Part shown: positions 24,694 to 35,788 of the stretch, one piece after another
Numbering within the stretch: position 1 is the first letter of the stretch
Layout of the letters: the number at the start of each line of letters is the position of its first letter
Assembly (NCBI GenBank): GCA_022925895.1
Contig: JAKSYS010000177.1
Span: 31,207 to 95,206 of the forward strand
Origin: Fragilaria crotonensis
Lineage: Eukaryota > Bacillariophyta > Fragilariophyceae > Fragilariales > Fragilariaceae
Direction: 5' to 3'
Length of the DNA: 64,000 nt
Position numbers and translations under genes: made by a program
The notes under the pieces: model-generated
Database searches by the model: none
What the model saw: the letters and a program-made list of their open reading frames with translations, nothing else
What the model was told of the DNA's origin: nothing

Positions 24694-26055
24694 GTGTCTA
24701 AACGCCCGGGGGGGTATCTTTAATTAAAGACAAATCTGTCTTTATTTAAAGATGGCCATTTTCGTACGTTTTGCAAGACGGTCAATGTACGTTCGATACC
24801 ACCATCAACACGAAATTTGACATTGACAATGGCCGATTGCCGTCATCAATATCTTGACACATCTACACTAATGATCATAATGTAACATTTAGAACCTATT
24901 GATTGTTCACCATGGCAGGAGGCTAGGTGTGTATGAAAGTCTAGCTTTCCAGAAAATCATCATTCTCGTGGTGCAGTCCTAAACAGGCTTTCATCGGACA
25001 GGAATACGACCATGTTGACAAGAAGAACTGGCAGACTTGGCATTGTTGGCCTGAAAGACAGACAAAGAAGGCAGGGCACTGTCCACTAGCAATTCCTGCT
25101 TCCTCCTCTTTGATCCCAAGCGACAGAAAGTCCCACTGCTTGGATCCCCAACTCAAGCTTTTGCATTCGTGCTTCGCTCCTTGATTGACAACCACGCAAT
25201 GCATGCAACCAGCAATGATTGCAACCTCACCTCTGTCTGAACAGAAGCACAAGTATCATGTTCTCCGTCATCAGATGGGACTGCTGGCGGCAAAGTCAGC
25301 ATGACATGTCTAAGCAGAGCAAAGGTAGTGAGAACTCAGGATTCGAAGTAATTTGGAGCTCGACAAAATTACCGAACATTGCACTCAATGTCAGCGCCAT
25401 AACACTGCAATGAATGAACATTTGAGATTGGCCTCCATAGGAAACCTACTCTCAAGAGAACTTCCATGACAAGTGTTGCTCACCATTTGAATCAATGCAT
25501 CAGGGCGAAGATGATGAATTCGATGCGTTGATTGAGGTCTCAAATGATCTTACGTAGCCTCCGTAGGGCATGTACCAAAAAATATTGTTCCACATCACCT
25601 TCATTTGCAGTCTCTAACTCACGAAGAATTGAAACTTAGAGATAGTCATCCGTTGCATACCTTCACTTCAGAGAACGTCCAAGACATTTCTTGCGGACCG
25701 TTTTGAGTCAATTGGAGTGGACGATGATGAAAAGAATGCGGCAAATAAGGCCTCAAACGATCTGACCTTGTGTAGAGTGCGTAGGCATGTACTGAAAACG
25801 TGTTATTTTTTGACCCCCAAAAACTCGCCAAAAAGGGGCTCTAGTTTTCCTTTCTAAAACATAAACCAGGAACTGTCGCTAACTAAGAAACACCCATTTG
25901 GCCCACGGGGTTTAACTCAATGGAGAACACTTTGGCCGTCTTAATTTTTGTCAAAAACGAAAAATGAAGAAGTTGAGTAAGGGTCGAAATTGATCTTTAA
26001 TTAAAGATTTCACCAGTGAGCGATCTTTAATTAAAGATTTCGGGCGTTTAGACAC
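24694..26055. mobile_element. Non-autonomous TA-flanked DNA transposon, copy 2 (different family)
   Basis: GTGTCTAAACGCCCG at 24694-24708 is matched exactly in inverted form at 26041-26055, and each end is preceded or followed by TA. Just inside both ends lies the palindrome TCTTTAATTAAAGA (near 24717 on the left; near 25993 and 26029 on the right), which looks like a subterminal binding site. The 1.36-kb interior has no recognisable transposase; short frames such as that at 24941-25252 (minus) show no domain. The next element, the LTR retrotransposon, starts 90 bp further on. Confidence 0.65.
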
Positions 26056-26951
26056 TAGTCTGGACCACATTATTATTTAGGAATCCAGGCTATTTGCCCA
26101 TCCAGACTAAATACTGTACCCGGTGTACTTGTACTGTATGTACCTCTGACAGACTTCCAGTATCGCCCTATATATTTTTACATGTATCCCTATCCCTAAC
26201 TGTCGCCCGTGTGCACAGTAAAACGTTACATCCGTGCTCCAGTAACCAGTGCGACACTGCACGACTGGAATCAAAACTCTCGTCGATTTGAATTTCATGT
26301 TCATCTCATCCCATGAGATTGAACACTCATTTTCAAACGAGACTCAACGCCTCGTATACGGACGACCACGCCGCGACACGAAACGACGTCTCCGAGAAAC
26401 GAGGAGTGTTCCTCATTGTTCCAAAGGAACACTCCCTTCTCTCAGACCTCTCATCCTCTGCCCCTCATCACACTTCTCACAATTGTCAAATTACTCATTT
26501 TAGTGCCACTTACCCTTTTCTGCACATACTGTGAATATTGCACATCATGAATGAAATTGACTCATGACGAATTTTACGCCGGTCGTCAAATTGTCAACCT
26601 CACCATACTGTACATATATCAGTAGTCAGTACGGTACTCACTATTACGACAGCACACAGCACGGCAAGCAGTACAACAGTACTGCACATCACTTCATCTG
26701 CCCGGCCATAGTCCGTGCGTGAGTCTATCGTTACCGTACATAACGATAAACTATTAGACAGTGCCCACTATGACCAAAGCGATATTATTACTAGTCCGTC
26801 CTCGCACATTTATGTAGCGATAGACCGACAGATAGTATACGTATCGTTGTCTGTAGCGGTAGACAGCATTGTATTGCTGTACCGTTTATAGACACACTAA
26901 GCAGTAGTCAGTGTCGTACTAGACACTTACCTACTGGGGGCGTACCCCGTA

Positions 26952-29900
26952 CAGCTGGTTTTTCGTTGAAGCGTCCGAACGTAGGTTGTGTACAATTCGT
27001 ACCATGCACGCATATTATTTCCATATCCTTTATCAAGTTTTAGTAGCAGCTGTCTCCTGCGACCATAAAAATCCATCTCTGTCGACATGATGATCACACC
27101 TCGTCCTCCTCGTTTCTTGTCTTTGCTTCTTTGAGTGCACTGTTGACGAAGCCACGATCGAAGTCCAATGCACACCTGTGAGACTTGAACAATTTCATCA
27201 GGCGTTGGATTTCGGAGTACAGAAGTCCTTGATCTTCTGTTATACTTGTGGCGATGAAGTTGTGGGTACGACCTTGCTGCCTCATTCTCTGCTGACTCTC
27301 AAAAGATGATGGTAAGTACAAATATATGCGCGTGCTCGAAGCAAACTTTCCCATCCTTTCTTTGGTCAACTCCTTGATTGAACACGTTGAATCTCTCACA
27401 AGTTGTTTGAAATTCTCTCGTCCCTCTTTTGAGATACAGGAACCCGTCGGTAGAAAGCCTTTGCGTGACCCCAGCAAAATTCAATGCCTTCCCTGCTAAT
27501 TCGGCATGGAACTTTGGTGTTAGAAGTACCGTGATGCCCAGCTGAGATCCAAGGTACTGAAGTGCCGTTTCCTCATCCTTGAAATCAGCACACTCTGCGA
27601 TGAGATGGCGTAGGGAATACCGTAAGTCAATCTTCCCTGAAATTGTGTCTTTCTTTCCGTCGACAGTGTATTTATCTAACTCACTTGGATCAATCAGTCC
27701 TCTTTCCCACAGAACTTGTAGCATGCCTTTAGATTTTCCTTCCCATCCAGATAGGATTTTGTCGACTTCTTTGTGAGTTTCGATTGAATTGTTTCTTGCC
27801 AATTCCTGAAGTTCGGCTTTAGTGTACCCGCGTTTTTGTTGGAGCGTCACACCCTTTTCGTTGAGCTCTTCAAGAAGGGTCTTCTTTGTTTTTCAATTGG
27901 CTTGCTTCTTTTCCCCATTATTCGATCATGACGTTGTAAGTCACGTTGCTCTGGTGTCAAATACCATGGGCCACAGTCGTCAGTATTGAATACCATTGAC
28001 TGTGTGTCTCCGATGCCCAGGGTTGGTGAGTGTGTGCCCAGATAACCCTCTTGTGACATTATGACTGTGTCTCTCATCTGCTGTTTTGATCCTCCAAAGT
28101 TCTTTTGCATGTTGATCGCACTGAGTGCACCATCACGTTTGCGAGCGTGTCCCTGAGAATGATCGAACAAAAATACAAAATCGAAGCTTGGATATAGGAT
28201 TCGTAGGCAATCAACCACATCCTCAAGCTGAAGACTCATGTGGTATGAATTCCAATAACCCTGATTATTGATTCCGATGAACAAGTATTTTACGAAGGGG
28301 GATTCCAACAAAATCGGCTTCCTCGTTGTTCCCAAGATTTCCATCGCAGCTGTTGTATCGAGGTAATTTCCACCGCCGAGAGCTGCTGTTTGCCTTGCCA
28401 TATTCACTCTTTGTAACTCATCCTCTGTCATCTGCCTGCCAAAGCCGAATTCGCGTGACACGAACGCAGAAAGCATATACCCATCGCCCTCCGACTTGGG
28501 CAGAAGTGGCACTTGTCCTTTGGCCCAACCCATTGTTTGGAGGACAGTAGATACTGCGCGAAGACAGACTCATCTTGACCAATAATCATCAAGGGCCTGA
28601 CTGATGATGACACTCGTATGCTTGTTTTTGCTTCAACATCTCGCGCTGCCTCTTCTCCCTTTTGATTCTTGATATGCAATTCTTCCAATAGTCAACGTGA
28701 AACTCAACCCGAGTCTCATCAGATATAATATCATAGTAATGATGTCCGAAATCTGTGTCTAAGGTCTTGATCGTAGCAGCTTCACTGAGTGGAAGCTGAA
28801 TCCAACGCCGACAACGTGGCTCAAGCACGGTAAGGTAGTTCTTGCAGAATGCATTTCGATGTGCGACAACATCTTCACGTTCATGGCCATCGACGTAGAA
28901 GCTCTTCCTTCTCGTATCATACTTGAATCCGAGTAATCGCATCCAGCGCCATGCTGTTGTGAAGCTCATGTTTTTAAGTCTATGTGCGCGAAGGAATAGC
29001 GCAATATCATCCTCATCTTGATCGACATCGACAGGATTGCTAGTAGGATTAATGGCTGTAGTACTTGTACTCAATGTTGACGTTTCTGCAGTATCTTCGT
29101 CTACTACCGATTCACGTTTCCACAACGCAGCCAGCCTTGGGATTACAGACGAATGAACGAATTGATAGACTGCTTCAATTGAAAGATGTGACAAGTTCTC
29201 GACGCCAAATGCAACAATCTGCTCCTTTGCGCATGGAAACACTTCGAGAACTCGAGGAAGAGGTCGTTTCCCACACTGAACAGACAAGTTTGGGTTTGGG
29301 AAGCATTCAAAATTACGGAACACAATGTTCCAATTTGCGATGGTTTTATAGAAGGTTGCTTGCGTCATACCAACAGTGTTCAATACCTTACAAGATTCAG
29401 TGCAACAGTCTTGCCACGTCCATTCATTCATTTTTGCAAGAGCCAATCGGTACGCATAACAAAGAAACGTCGCCCTTTGCCTGACAGCGCATATCTCAGC
29501 TTTGGTACACACGTTGTCGATATCTCTACCTTGCACAACATTCCTCCAATTATTTTCTTCCTCATGAACGCTTTGAAGCAGTACAATCCTTCTCTGAAGT
29601 GCTTCCATTGGAGTTTCAGAATCGAAATCAGTATCATTCCCATCCTCGCAATTCGTTGTCCCATGTTTCTTTGGTGGTTTGAACACTCGGTATGCCTCTG
29701 GGCTACATGGCCAGTAACTTGAGCTAGAAGCATCAGCAGCAATCATTACAGCGGCCGCACCAGTATCTCCTATCCTTGCTCGTTTGCTCGGTGATTGCTC
29801 AACAATGTCTCCGATCCTTCCTCCCGTTGTAGCCTCCGTGTTGACAGGTGTAGTTATCATTGTGTCGAGAGCGGGTCTTGATCTTGTGCTTGGAATGACT

Positions 29901-30516
29901 AGCACATTTGCGGCTGCTTCCATTACTTTTTCGTTCCATGCACTGTTAAGTGGACATGGGTACCGTATCTGCCTTGATTTCTCTGTGAAGTAGTAATAGA
30001 ATGTGTTCTTGTATGTGACTCTGAACACTCCTGTTGTGTTTGATCCATCAAATCGGTGCATCAATTCTCCGAAAGAAGCCGACTTGGACATCCCTGTATT
30101 GAACCTTCTTACATCAATGACGCCAAGGGACGCATTGACATCAAATCTCCTAAAGCTTCAGCCCAAGTTGATGCAGGAAGCCAGCAATTTGACAATCTCG
30201 GACCATACGTGATGTCTGTTCGAAGTAGCATGACGGCATCAGTCAAAATAGCATATTTACCTTTGTCAACCATTGTATCTATAGATTTATCACCAACAGT
30301 AGGTTCACTGAGTTACATAGGAAGGTGACTGCAGGAGGTAAATCTATAGATTAGAATGGAAATGTTGCAAACGACGGCTTGAAAATCTCATTGTGGAAGC
30401 CTTGCTTCCAACACGACAAAGTCCCGCCCTCGTGACGTCATATTGGCAGTGAAATCGGTCTAGCGTAGAATTAATACTGGGACGTGCGCCCGGATTTTAG
30501 AACAGAAAACCAGCTG
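26952..30516 (-). mobile_element. TA-flanked DDE DNA transposon nested in the 5' LTR
   Basis: The intact 3' LTR reads CCCCGTAACGGTTACG at the homologous place. In the 5' LTR this is split into CCCCGTA and TAACGGTTACG, so the insertion duplicated TA. The element ends are CAGCTGGTTTTTCGTT (26952-26967) and its inverted partner at 30501-30516, matching at 14 of 16 bases. Its 3565 bp carry one broken transposase gene on the minus strand. The TA duplication and short terminal repeats fit the Tc1/mariner class. The order of events is fixed: retroelement first, this transposon later. Confidence 0.88.
27094..30091 (-). pseudogene. DDE transposase of the nested element, several frameshifts
   Basis: The start is the ATG at 30091 (MSKSASFGEL). 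Protein-like sequence runs through at least four frames: 30091 to about 28600, about 28620-28510, 28533-27847, then 27850 onward with another change near 27440 and a final stop at 27094. Visible motifs are GFKYDTRRKSFYVDGHERED, IIGQDESVF (first carboxylate region), LFDHSQGHARKRDGAL (second), and KFHAELAGKAL, where the third carboxylate would be expected. This set (YVDGHE, DES.F, FD.S..H, ELAG) marks a transposase group I know from fungal and algal genomes. I do not name a superfamily with certainty. The N-terminal part is probably DNA-binding. In this state it cannot encode one continuous enzyme. Confidence 0.8.
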
Positions 30517-30596
30517 TAACGGTTACGTCCTGGTTCTTAACCTGAACCCTATGCCGACATGCGCGTCGACAGGTTCCGTTAACCCGAACCCTATCA

Positions 30597-30614
30597 TGGT
30601 TGCTCGCCAGGCTT
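30597..30614 (+). other. Candidate primer-binding site
   Basis: TGGTTGCTCGCCAGGCTT begins directly after the CA that ends the 5' LTR. TGG is what pairs with a tRNA CCA end. I cannot name the tRNA from the sequence alone. The GC-rich sequence just downstream (30610-30650) can fold back on itself. Confidence 0.55.
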
Positions 30615-30859
30615 CTATCCTGGCCGGTCGCCGGGTTCCCTTCCCGGAAACTCCGACCACTTTCAATTTAAATTTGGTGCCTAGCACCGATTTAAATTGT
30701 TCTAACCTTTGTTCTTTTCCCTTCCAGCTCAACTTTTATACCAGCAGTACATGTTCCTACTGCCTGAGAATTGAAATTCTCATTCCTTGTGCTCACTTTT
30801 TTTTGCAAAACTTGTCTAACCCAACTCACCCTTCATCCTCAACTTTTGCAACTCTCACC

Positions 30860-33800
30860 ATGGTCAACCCAGCACTAACCCATTTGCCTCCAACTGAGGC
30901 CAACTGCCCACCCTCCCAATGTGTCAAGCCTACGAAACACATGGTGAACTATGTCGCCGCCGACAGCAATTTTGCAGCTCCTTTTGATGCAGATGCACTC
31001 AAAAATGCTGCCCTACCTCTCAAGAAGCATTCCTTTTCCTATGTTGCAACTACTAACACTTCTTCCATTGCTGAATCTAACACCTACAGGCCCAAGAAGA
31101 GCCCCAAGCAAGCTCCAGGCCATTTTCAGCACTCCGCAACGGCCCTGACTCCTGAGCAAGAGTCCGCCATCATCTCGCGTTTCCTTGAAACCATCGATCA
31201 AGAACGCCTCCAAGGTCAAGACACCAACAACAGAGTTTACTACGCCTGCGAACTCTCCTACGAAGCAGGATCTACCGATATGGGTCGCTCCCATTCTCTT
31301 TCCATCAAAAACGGCGCCATCAACGACATCGCAGCCGCCGAACTCCAAGACATTCAAGACATTTATGCGCGCAATACCCTCGTTTCCACCATCATCTCGC
31401 GCCAAGAAGACCTCCAACTCGCCTCCTACAAAAGGCCTATCAAGAACCAACGTGTCAGATTCAATTTTAACGTCGAAACCATCAAGATCAAGAACAACAA
31501 TGAAGTCGCGAAATGCGACTCTTTCAAGATTCCGGCGACGAACGCCGAAGACCTCCACTACGACAAGAGGGGTATCATCCAAACCGCCTTCAAAAAGGCT
31601 CTCCAATGCATGTCAACAATCAAATTTCCGACGATTACTCGAGCAGAAATCGTCCGAACAGTGGACTGCATCAAAGAATTAGCGCAGAACGCGCGTTTTC
31701 CTACGCCGTGCAAGCGCGAAGCTCGCAAGAGCGATTCTGACGACGACATCACATCAAGCGAAGCCAGAGCTTCCGACAACATGTCTACTTTTCTCCAGGC
31801 GCCAAGAATTGGCGGAGAACAAGCAAAAACAGTAATGGCAATAATGGACAAGTTCCATGGCCAAAATTGCAAATTCTCCTCTGAGTGCCTCTCCAAGTCT
31901 CCAGAACTGCTGAATCCACCTACAAGTACTACAATGATGCAGCTTCCTATGAGATTGGAAGAATTTCACAGAATTTTCTTCCCAACTTCACCTGAGAATG
32001 TCATCCCATTACTCAAGGACCATATTAATGTGGTCACACACGATGGCAAACTCACTTTCCCTGTGACCCATCCGGTTACAACTTCCCATCTAACTGTCGG
32101 CACTTCAATTGCTACTCAGAATGATGAGAACACCCCCGTCCACGCTGACGCCATCAATGGCCCCCTTCCGCACGACGGAATTGGTCCGATGTCCGAACGC
32201 GATCCCGGAATTGAAAATGCCGTTAACCCCAACTTCAACGATGACATTTCCGATAACGGCCTTGACTTAAGTAACATGTCATGCGGAATCCGATGGAAAC
32301 AAATGATGACAGAGATATTCATCAAGACTCCCCCGGACAAGAAATCGAAATTCCCTACGTCGAATTCCCCTCCCACGCCGCCCTACACAGACAAGACTCC
32401 CGTGGACACCACCTACGAATCTGCGGACATGCTGACGACTACGATTCCAGCACAGCCACAGACTACGTCCGCCTTCCGCCACCCGCCGGACACCAAGATC
32501 TACCATGCTTCGGACATCAAGCACAAGAAAACTACCCGATTCTCAGTCACACTTCCACAATTTTTGAACAGAAAGCCTGCAGCTTTTAAAAGCTGCAATC
32601 CCTTCAGTTTTCTGTCAATTGCTGAGAACTCTCACAAGTTGCATCCCACCACTGACAGCGCTTCCGATTGCCTACTATCTACGACTGCAGCAGGCATCAC
32701 CAACTTGATCAAGACAATGTCACACAATCACCCAGAATGCCCATGCACAAACAAGACACCAGAGACACTCCTTCATGTCATTCCTGGTGAGTCTAGTTCT
32801 GTGTGTTCAAATGATGAAAACAAAGAAAAATCTATTACTTGCAACTCACTTTCTCCTCCTGGCCACAGACACAATGATGTGAATGTAGCAACAGAGGATT
32901 ATTGCAATGTGATAAGATATGAATTGGAGAAACAACAAAGTCTTTGCAAACACAATGCCCTTGCTGTTCAAACTCCCAGATCATTACTTTTACCAAAAAC
33001 AAATCCGACAACGCAGACATCAACAACAAACGCCCCGTCAACAGAAAATGCACCTCCAGAAGGAGCAAATGCTCACCAAGAAGTGCACCACCCAATGTTT
33101 GCAAACATGCCAACTAATTGTGAAACATTTTTTGATGACAATGAGCATGAAAACAATGATGATGATCTGCCTCAAATCCCCTTAACCTCCCCAGATGCCC
33201 TGACATCATCAACCAGAACTGACTTCACATATCCACCAATTGAAGACCTCACAAGGACGCTCCTGAAATATGCCAAGATTGCAAACCTTCAGGAACTTAG
33301 CTTCCCAACTGACCTTCTCTCACGACGACGACAATTCAATGCCTTCATGGATAACCTCCGAATCATATGCAGCATATCACCATGGACACGCCAAGTCTTT
33401 GACCTTTGGCCGAGACAAATCAATTACTCTCATCCATGTGTTGGTATTGCAATCTTCAATCTGATTTTCACCAACATCTGTGAGCCCTGCCAGACACACA
33501 TTATTGACTGTTCCCCAGATGCCAGAACAGCCATTATGACTCTAAGACGTCACTGTGCACCGCTCACCCAAGATCACATTGAACGCACACGCGAATCCTT
33601 CTACTCCATCAAGCAAGGACATCAAGAAGTTGCAACATCCTACTTGAATCGCATTCGGACATTATCGCGCGACTGTTATCATGCCGGAATCACAAACACC
33701 GATGCTGATATAATCAAACGAGCCATTCATGGCGGCAGCAATCACCACTTCTATGCTGCTTCCTACCAGCGCTTTGATGCCGACATCCGTCGTGCAGAAT

Positions 33801-34585
33801 TACATGACAAAGAAATACCAACTTTTGCTGAACTTGAGAGCCACTTATTGAATATTGATGATTCCTGTGGACTTACTCTCCCTTCCCAAAACCAGCACAA
33901 TTACAACCAACATGCAAATTCTGCACACCAACCTTCATCAAGACTGCCTTTTCAACATCAAGGCACAACTTATGATGATTATCCACCACATCAACAGCAC
34001 CAAGCCTTCACCAGCTCTTCAATGATGCAACCAAATGCAGCCATAAACAAGAACAGGCCACCAAATCATTTTCAAAATCAAACAAACAATCTGGCCTCTG
34101 AACATCCAAGAAGATAGACTGATGACAATGATTGCAGTATTGCAATGCATCATCCTCAGTCTTTTCAAAAGCAACATTGCAACACAAGACCTCACTTCAG
34201 ACAAAATTCTGCAAACAATGCAAATCAAAGGCGTCCTCCAGATAATTTCAGCTCACCCAATGCTGCAAATATTACATGCTACAATTGTGGACAACTTGGC
34301 CACTATGCTAATCGATGCATAACCGTCAACAGATCACAAAACAGCAACCACGGAGGACTCCCAAACACAAATCCAAACAATGATGAAACCGCACCCCACA
34401 ACCAACGTGCTTATTACATCACTGATTCAATTCCATCTCAATCACATGCTTTTTACCATCAAGCATACATTGCATCCTGCAATGACCAGGGCAACTTCAA
34501 CTGCCCAAATCCAGTTACTTCATGGCCTGATATTGACACACCTGAGCAAATGGCAATCAACAGAGTATTCCTCAATGATTTCTAA
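30860..34585 (+). CDS. Gag polyprotein of the LTR element, interrupted by one in-frame TAG
   Basis: I take the ATG at 30860 (ACCATGG context, MVNPALTHLPP). The frame is open for 1085 residues to a TAG at 34115-34117, then stays open in the same frame for another 156 residues to 34585. Before the TAG lies a long Pro/Thr/Ser/Asn-rich region (about 1-770), then a helical capsid-type domain of the UBN2/Copia Gag kind (FNAFMDNLRIICSISPWTRQ ... ESFYSIKQGHQEVATSYLNR). After the TAG comes a CCHC zinc knuckle (CYNCGQLGHYANRC, near 34275-34317). The RNA-binding knuckle is therefore made only by readthrough or is lost. No protease or reverse-transcriptase motif follows. Gag would coat and package the element RNA. 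Confidence 0.85.
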
Positions 34586-34774
34586 GCATCAGTTCCAATA
34601 TCTCCATACAGGCCAACAACAAGACACACTTCACATCAACTACACTGAAAACCTTGTGAATCACACTTCACAGACATTCCAAAAAAAAAAATCCAAGTCT
34701 CACCAAAAACAAAAAAAACAATCTTCAGATCAAAAGATTTGCTACAACATCAGGAATCAACAGAGATTTGATTC

Positions 34775-34782
34775 AAGAGGGG
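34775..34782 (+). other. Polypurine tract
   Basis: AAGAGGGG directly precedes the TGACAG start of the 3' LTR. This is where plus-strand DNA synthesis would be primed in an LTR retroelement. Confidence 0.8.
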
Positions 34783-35680
34783 TGACAGACTTCCAGTATC
34801 GCCCTATATATTTTTACATGTATCCCTATCCCTAACTGTCGCCCGTGTGCACAGTAAAACGTTACATCCGTGCTCCAGTAACCAGTGCGACACTGCACGA
34901 CTGGAATCAAAACTCTCGTCGATTTGAATTTCATGTTCATCTCATCCCATGAGATTGAACACTCATTTTCAAACGAGACTCAACGCCTCGTATACGGACG
35001 ACCACGCCGCGACACGAAACGACGTCTCCGAGAAACGAGGAGTGTTCCTCATTGTTCCAAAGGAACACTCCCTTCTCTCAGACCTCTCATCCTCTGCCCC
35101 TCATCACACTTCTCACAATTGTCGAAATTACTCATTTTAGTGCCACTTACCCTTTTTCTGCACATACTGTGAATATTGCACATCATGAATGAAATTGACC
35201 ATGACGAATTTTTACCGCCGGTCGTCAAATTGTCAACCTCACCATACTGTACATATATCAGTAGTCAGTACGACGGTACTCACTATTACAACAGCACACA
35301 GCACGGCAAGCAGTACAACAGTACTTCCTGCACATCACTTCCTCTGCCCGGCCATAGTCCGTGCACGTCTGAGTCTATCGTTACCGTACATAACGATAAA
35401 CTATTAGACAGTGCCCACTATGACCAAAGCGATATTATTACTAGTCCGTCCCTCGCACATTTATGTAGCGATAGACCGACAGATAGTATACGTATCGTTG
35501 TCTGTAGCGGTAGACAGCATTGTATTGCTGTACCGTTTATAGACACACTAAGCAGTAGTCAGTGTCGTACTAGACACTTACCTACTGGGGGCGTACCCCG
35601 TAACGGTTACGTCCTGGTTCTTAACCTGAACCCTATGCCGACATGCGCGTCGACAGGTTCCGTTAACCCGAACCCTATCA
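34783..35680 (+). repeat. 3' LTR
   Basis: This 898-bp repeat starts TG and ends CA, followed by ACCTC. It is uninterrupted and defines the original state of the 5' LTR. It ends 108 bp before the start codon of the RUS1-family gene, on the same strand, so LTR promoter activity could reach that gene. Confidence 0.95.
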
Positions 35681-35788
35681 ACCTCGTCCCTCGTACCAAT
35701 ATACTCAGAGTATCCGACAACTGAATGCTAAAAACACAAATCGGGATTTCGTTATCTGTTCGGAACAATTGCAAACAGTGGGCGCACC

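Larger units (their letters stand above)
26147..30596 (+). repeat. 5' LTR, split by a nested transposon (26147-26951 and 30519-30596)
   Basis: Removing the insertion and one TA copy leaves 883 bp that align end to end with the 898-bp 3' LTR. All of the 15-bp length difference is accounted for by about eight small indels (1-4 nt), against only two or three substitutions. The LTR should hold the element promoter and polyadenylation signal. Confidence 0.93.
26147..35680 (+). mobile_element. Complete gag-only LTR retrotransposon with a nested DNA transposon
   Basis: Two long terminal repeats begin TGACAGACTTCC and end CCCTATCA (TG...CA). The 5-bp sequence ACCTC lies immediately before the first (26142-26146) and immediately after the second (35681-35685), a clean target-site duplication. 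A candidate primer-binding site follows the 5' LTR and a polypurine tract precedes the 3' LTR. The internal region (30597-34782, 4.2 kb) codes for a long Gag with a zinc knuckle but has no protease, integrase, reverse transcriptase or RNase H. It therefore resembles the terminal-repeat Gag-only elements described in plants and would need enzymes from a related full element, probably of the Copia group judging by the Gag type. The 5' LTR is split by a later transposon. Confidence 0.92.

Noticed and set aside
24941-25252. 103-residue minus-strand frame inside the second TA-flanked element
   Set aside because: No transposase motif, no plausible start, and surrounded by stops; treated as non-coding filler.
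26249-26503. 84-residue open frame, nearly repeated at 34885-35172
   Set aside because: Both copies lie in the LTRs of one element; the shared sequence is due to LTR identity and an indel changes the C-terminus. There is no domain.
31013-31606. 197-residue open frame antisense to gag
   Set aside because: Antisense shadow of an A/C-rich coding region; no domain or start context.
35176-35724. 182-residue open frame crossing the 3' LTR end
   Set aside because: It spans LTR and host sequence and has no domain; the RUS1-family ATG lies in a different position with clear homology.
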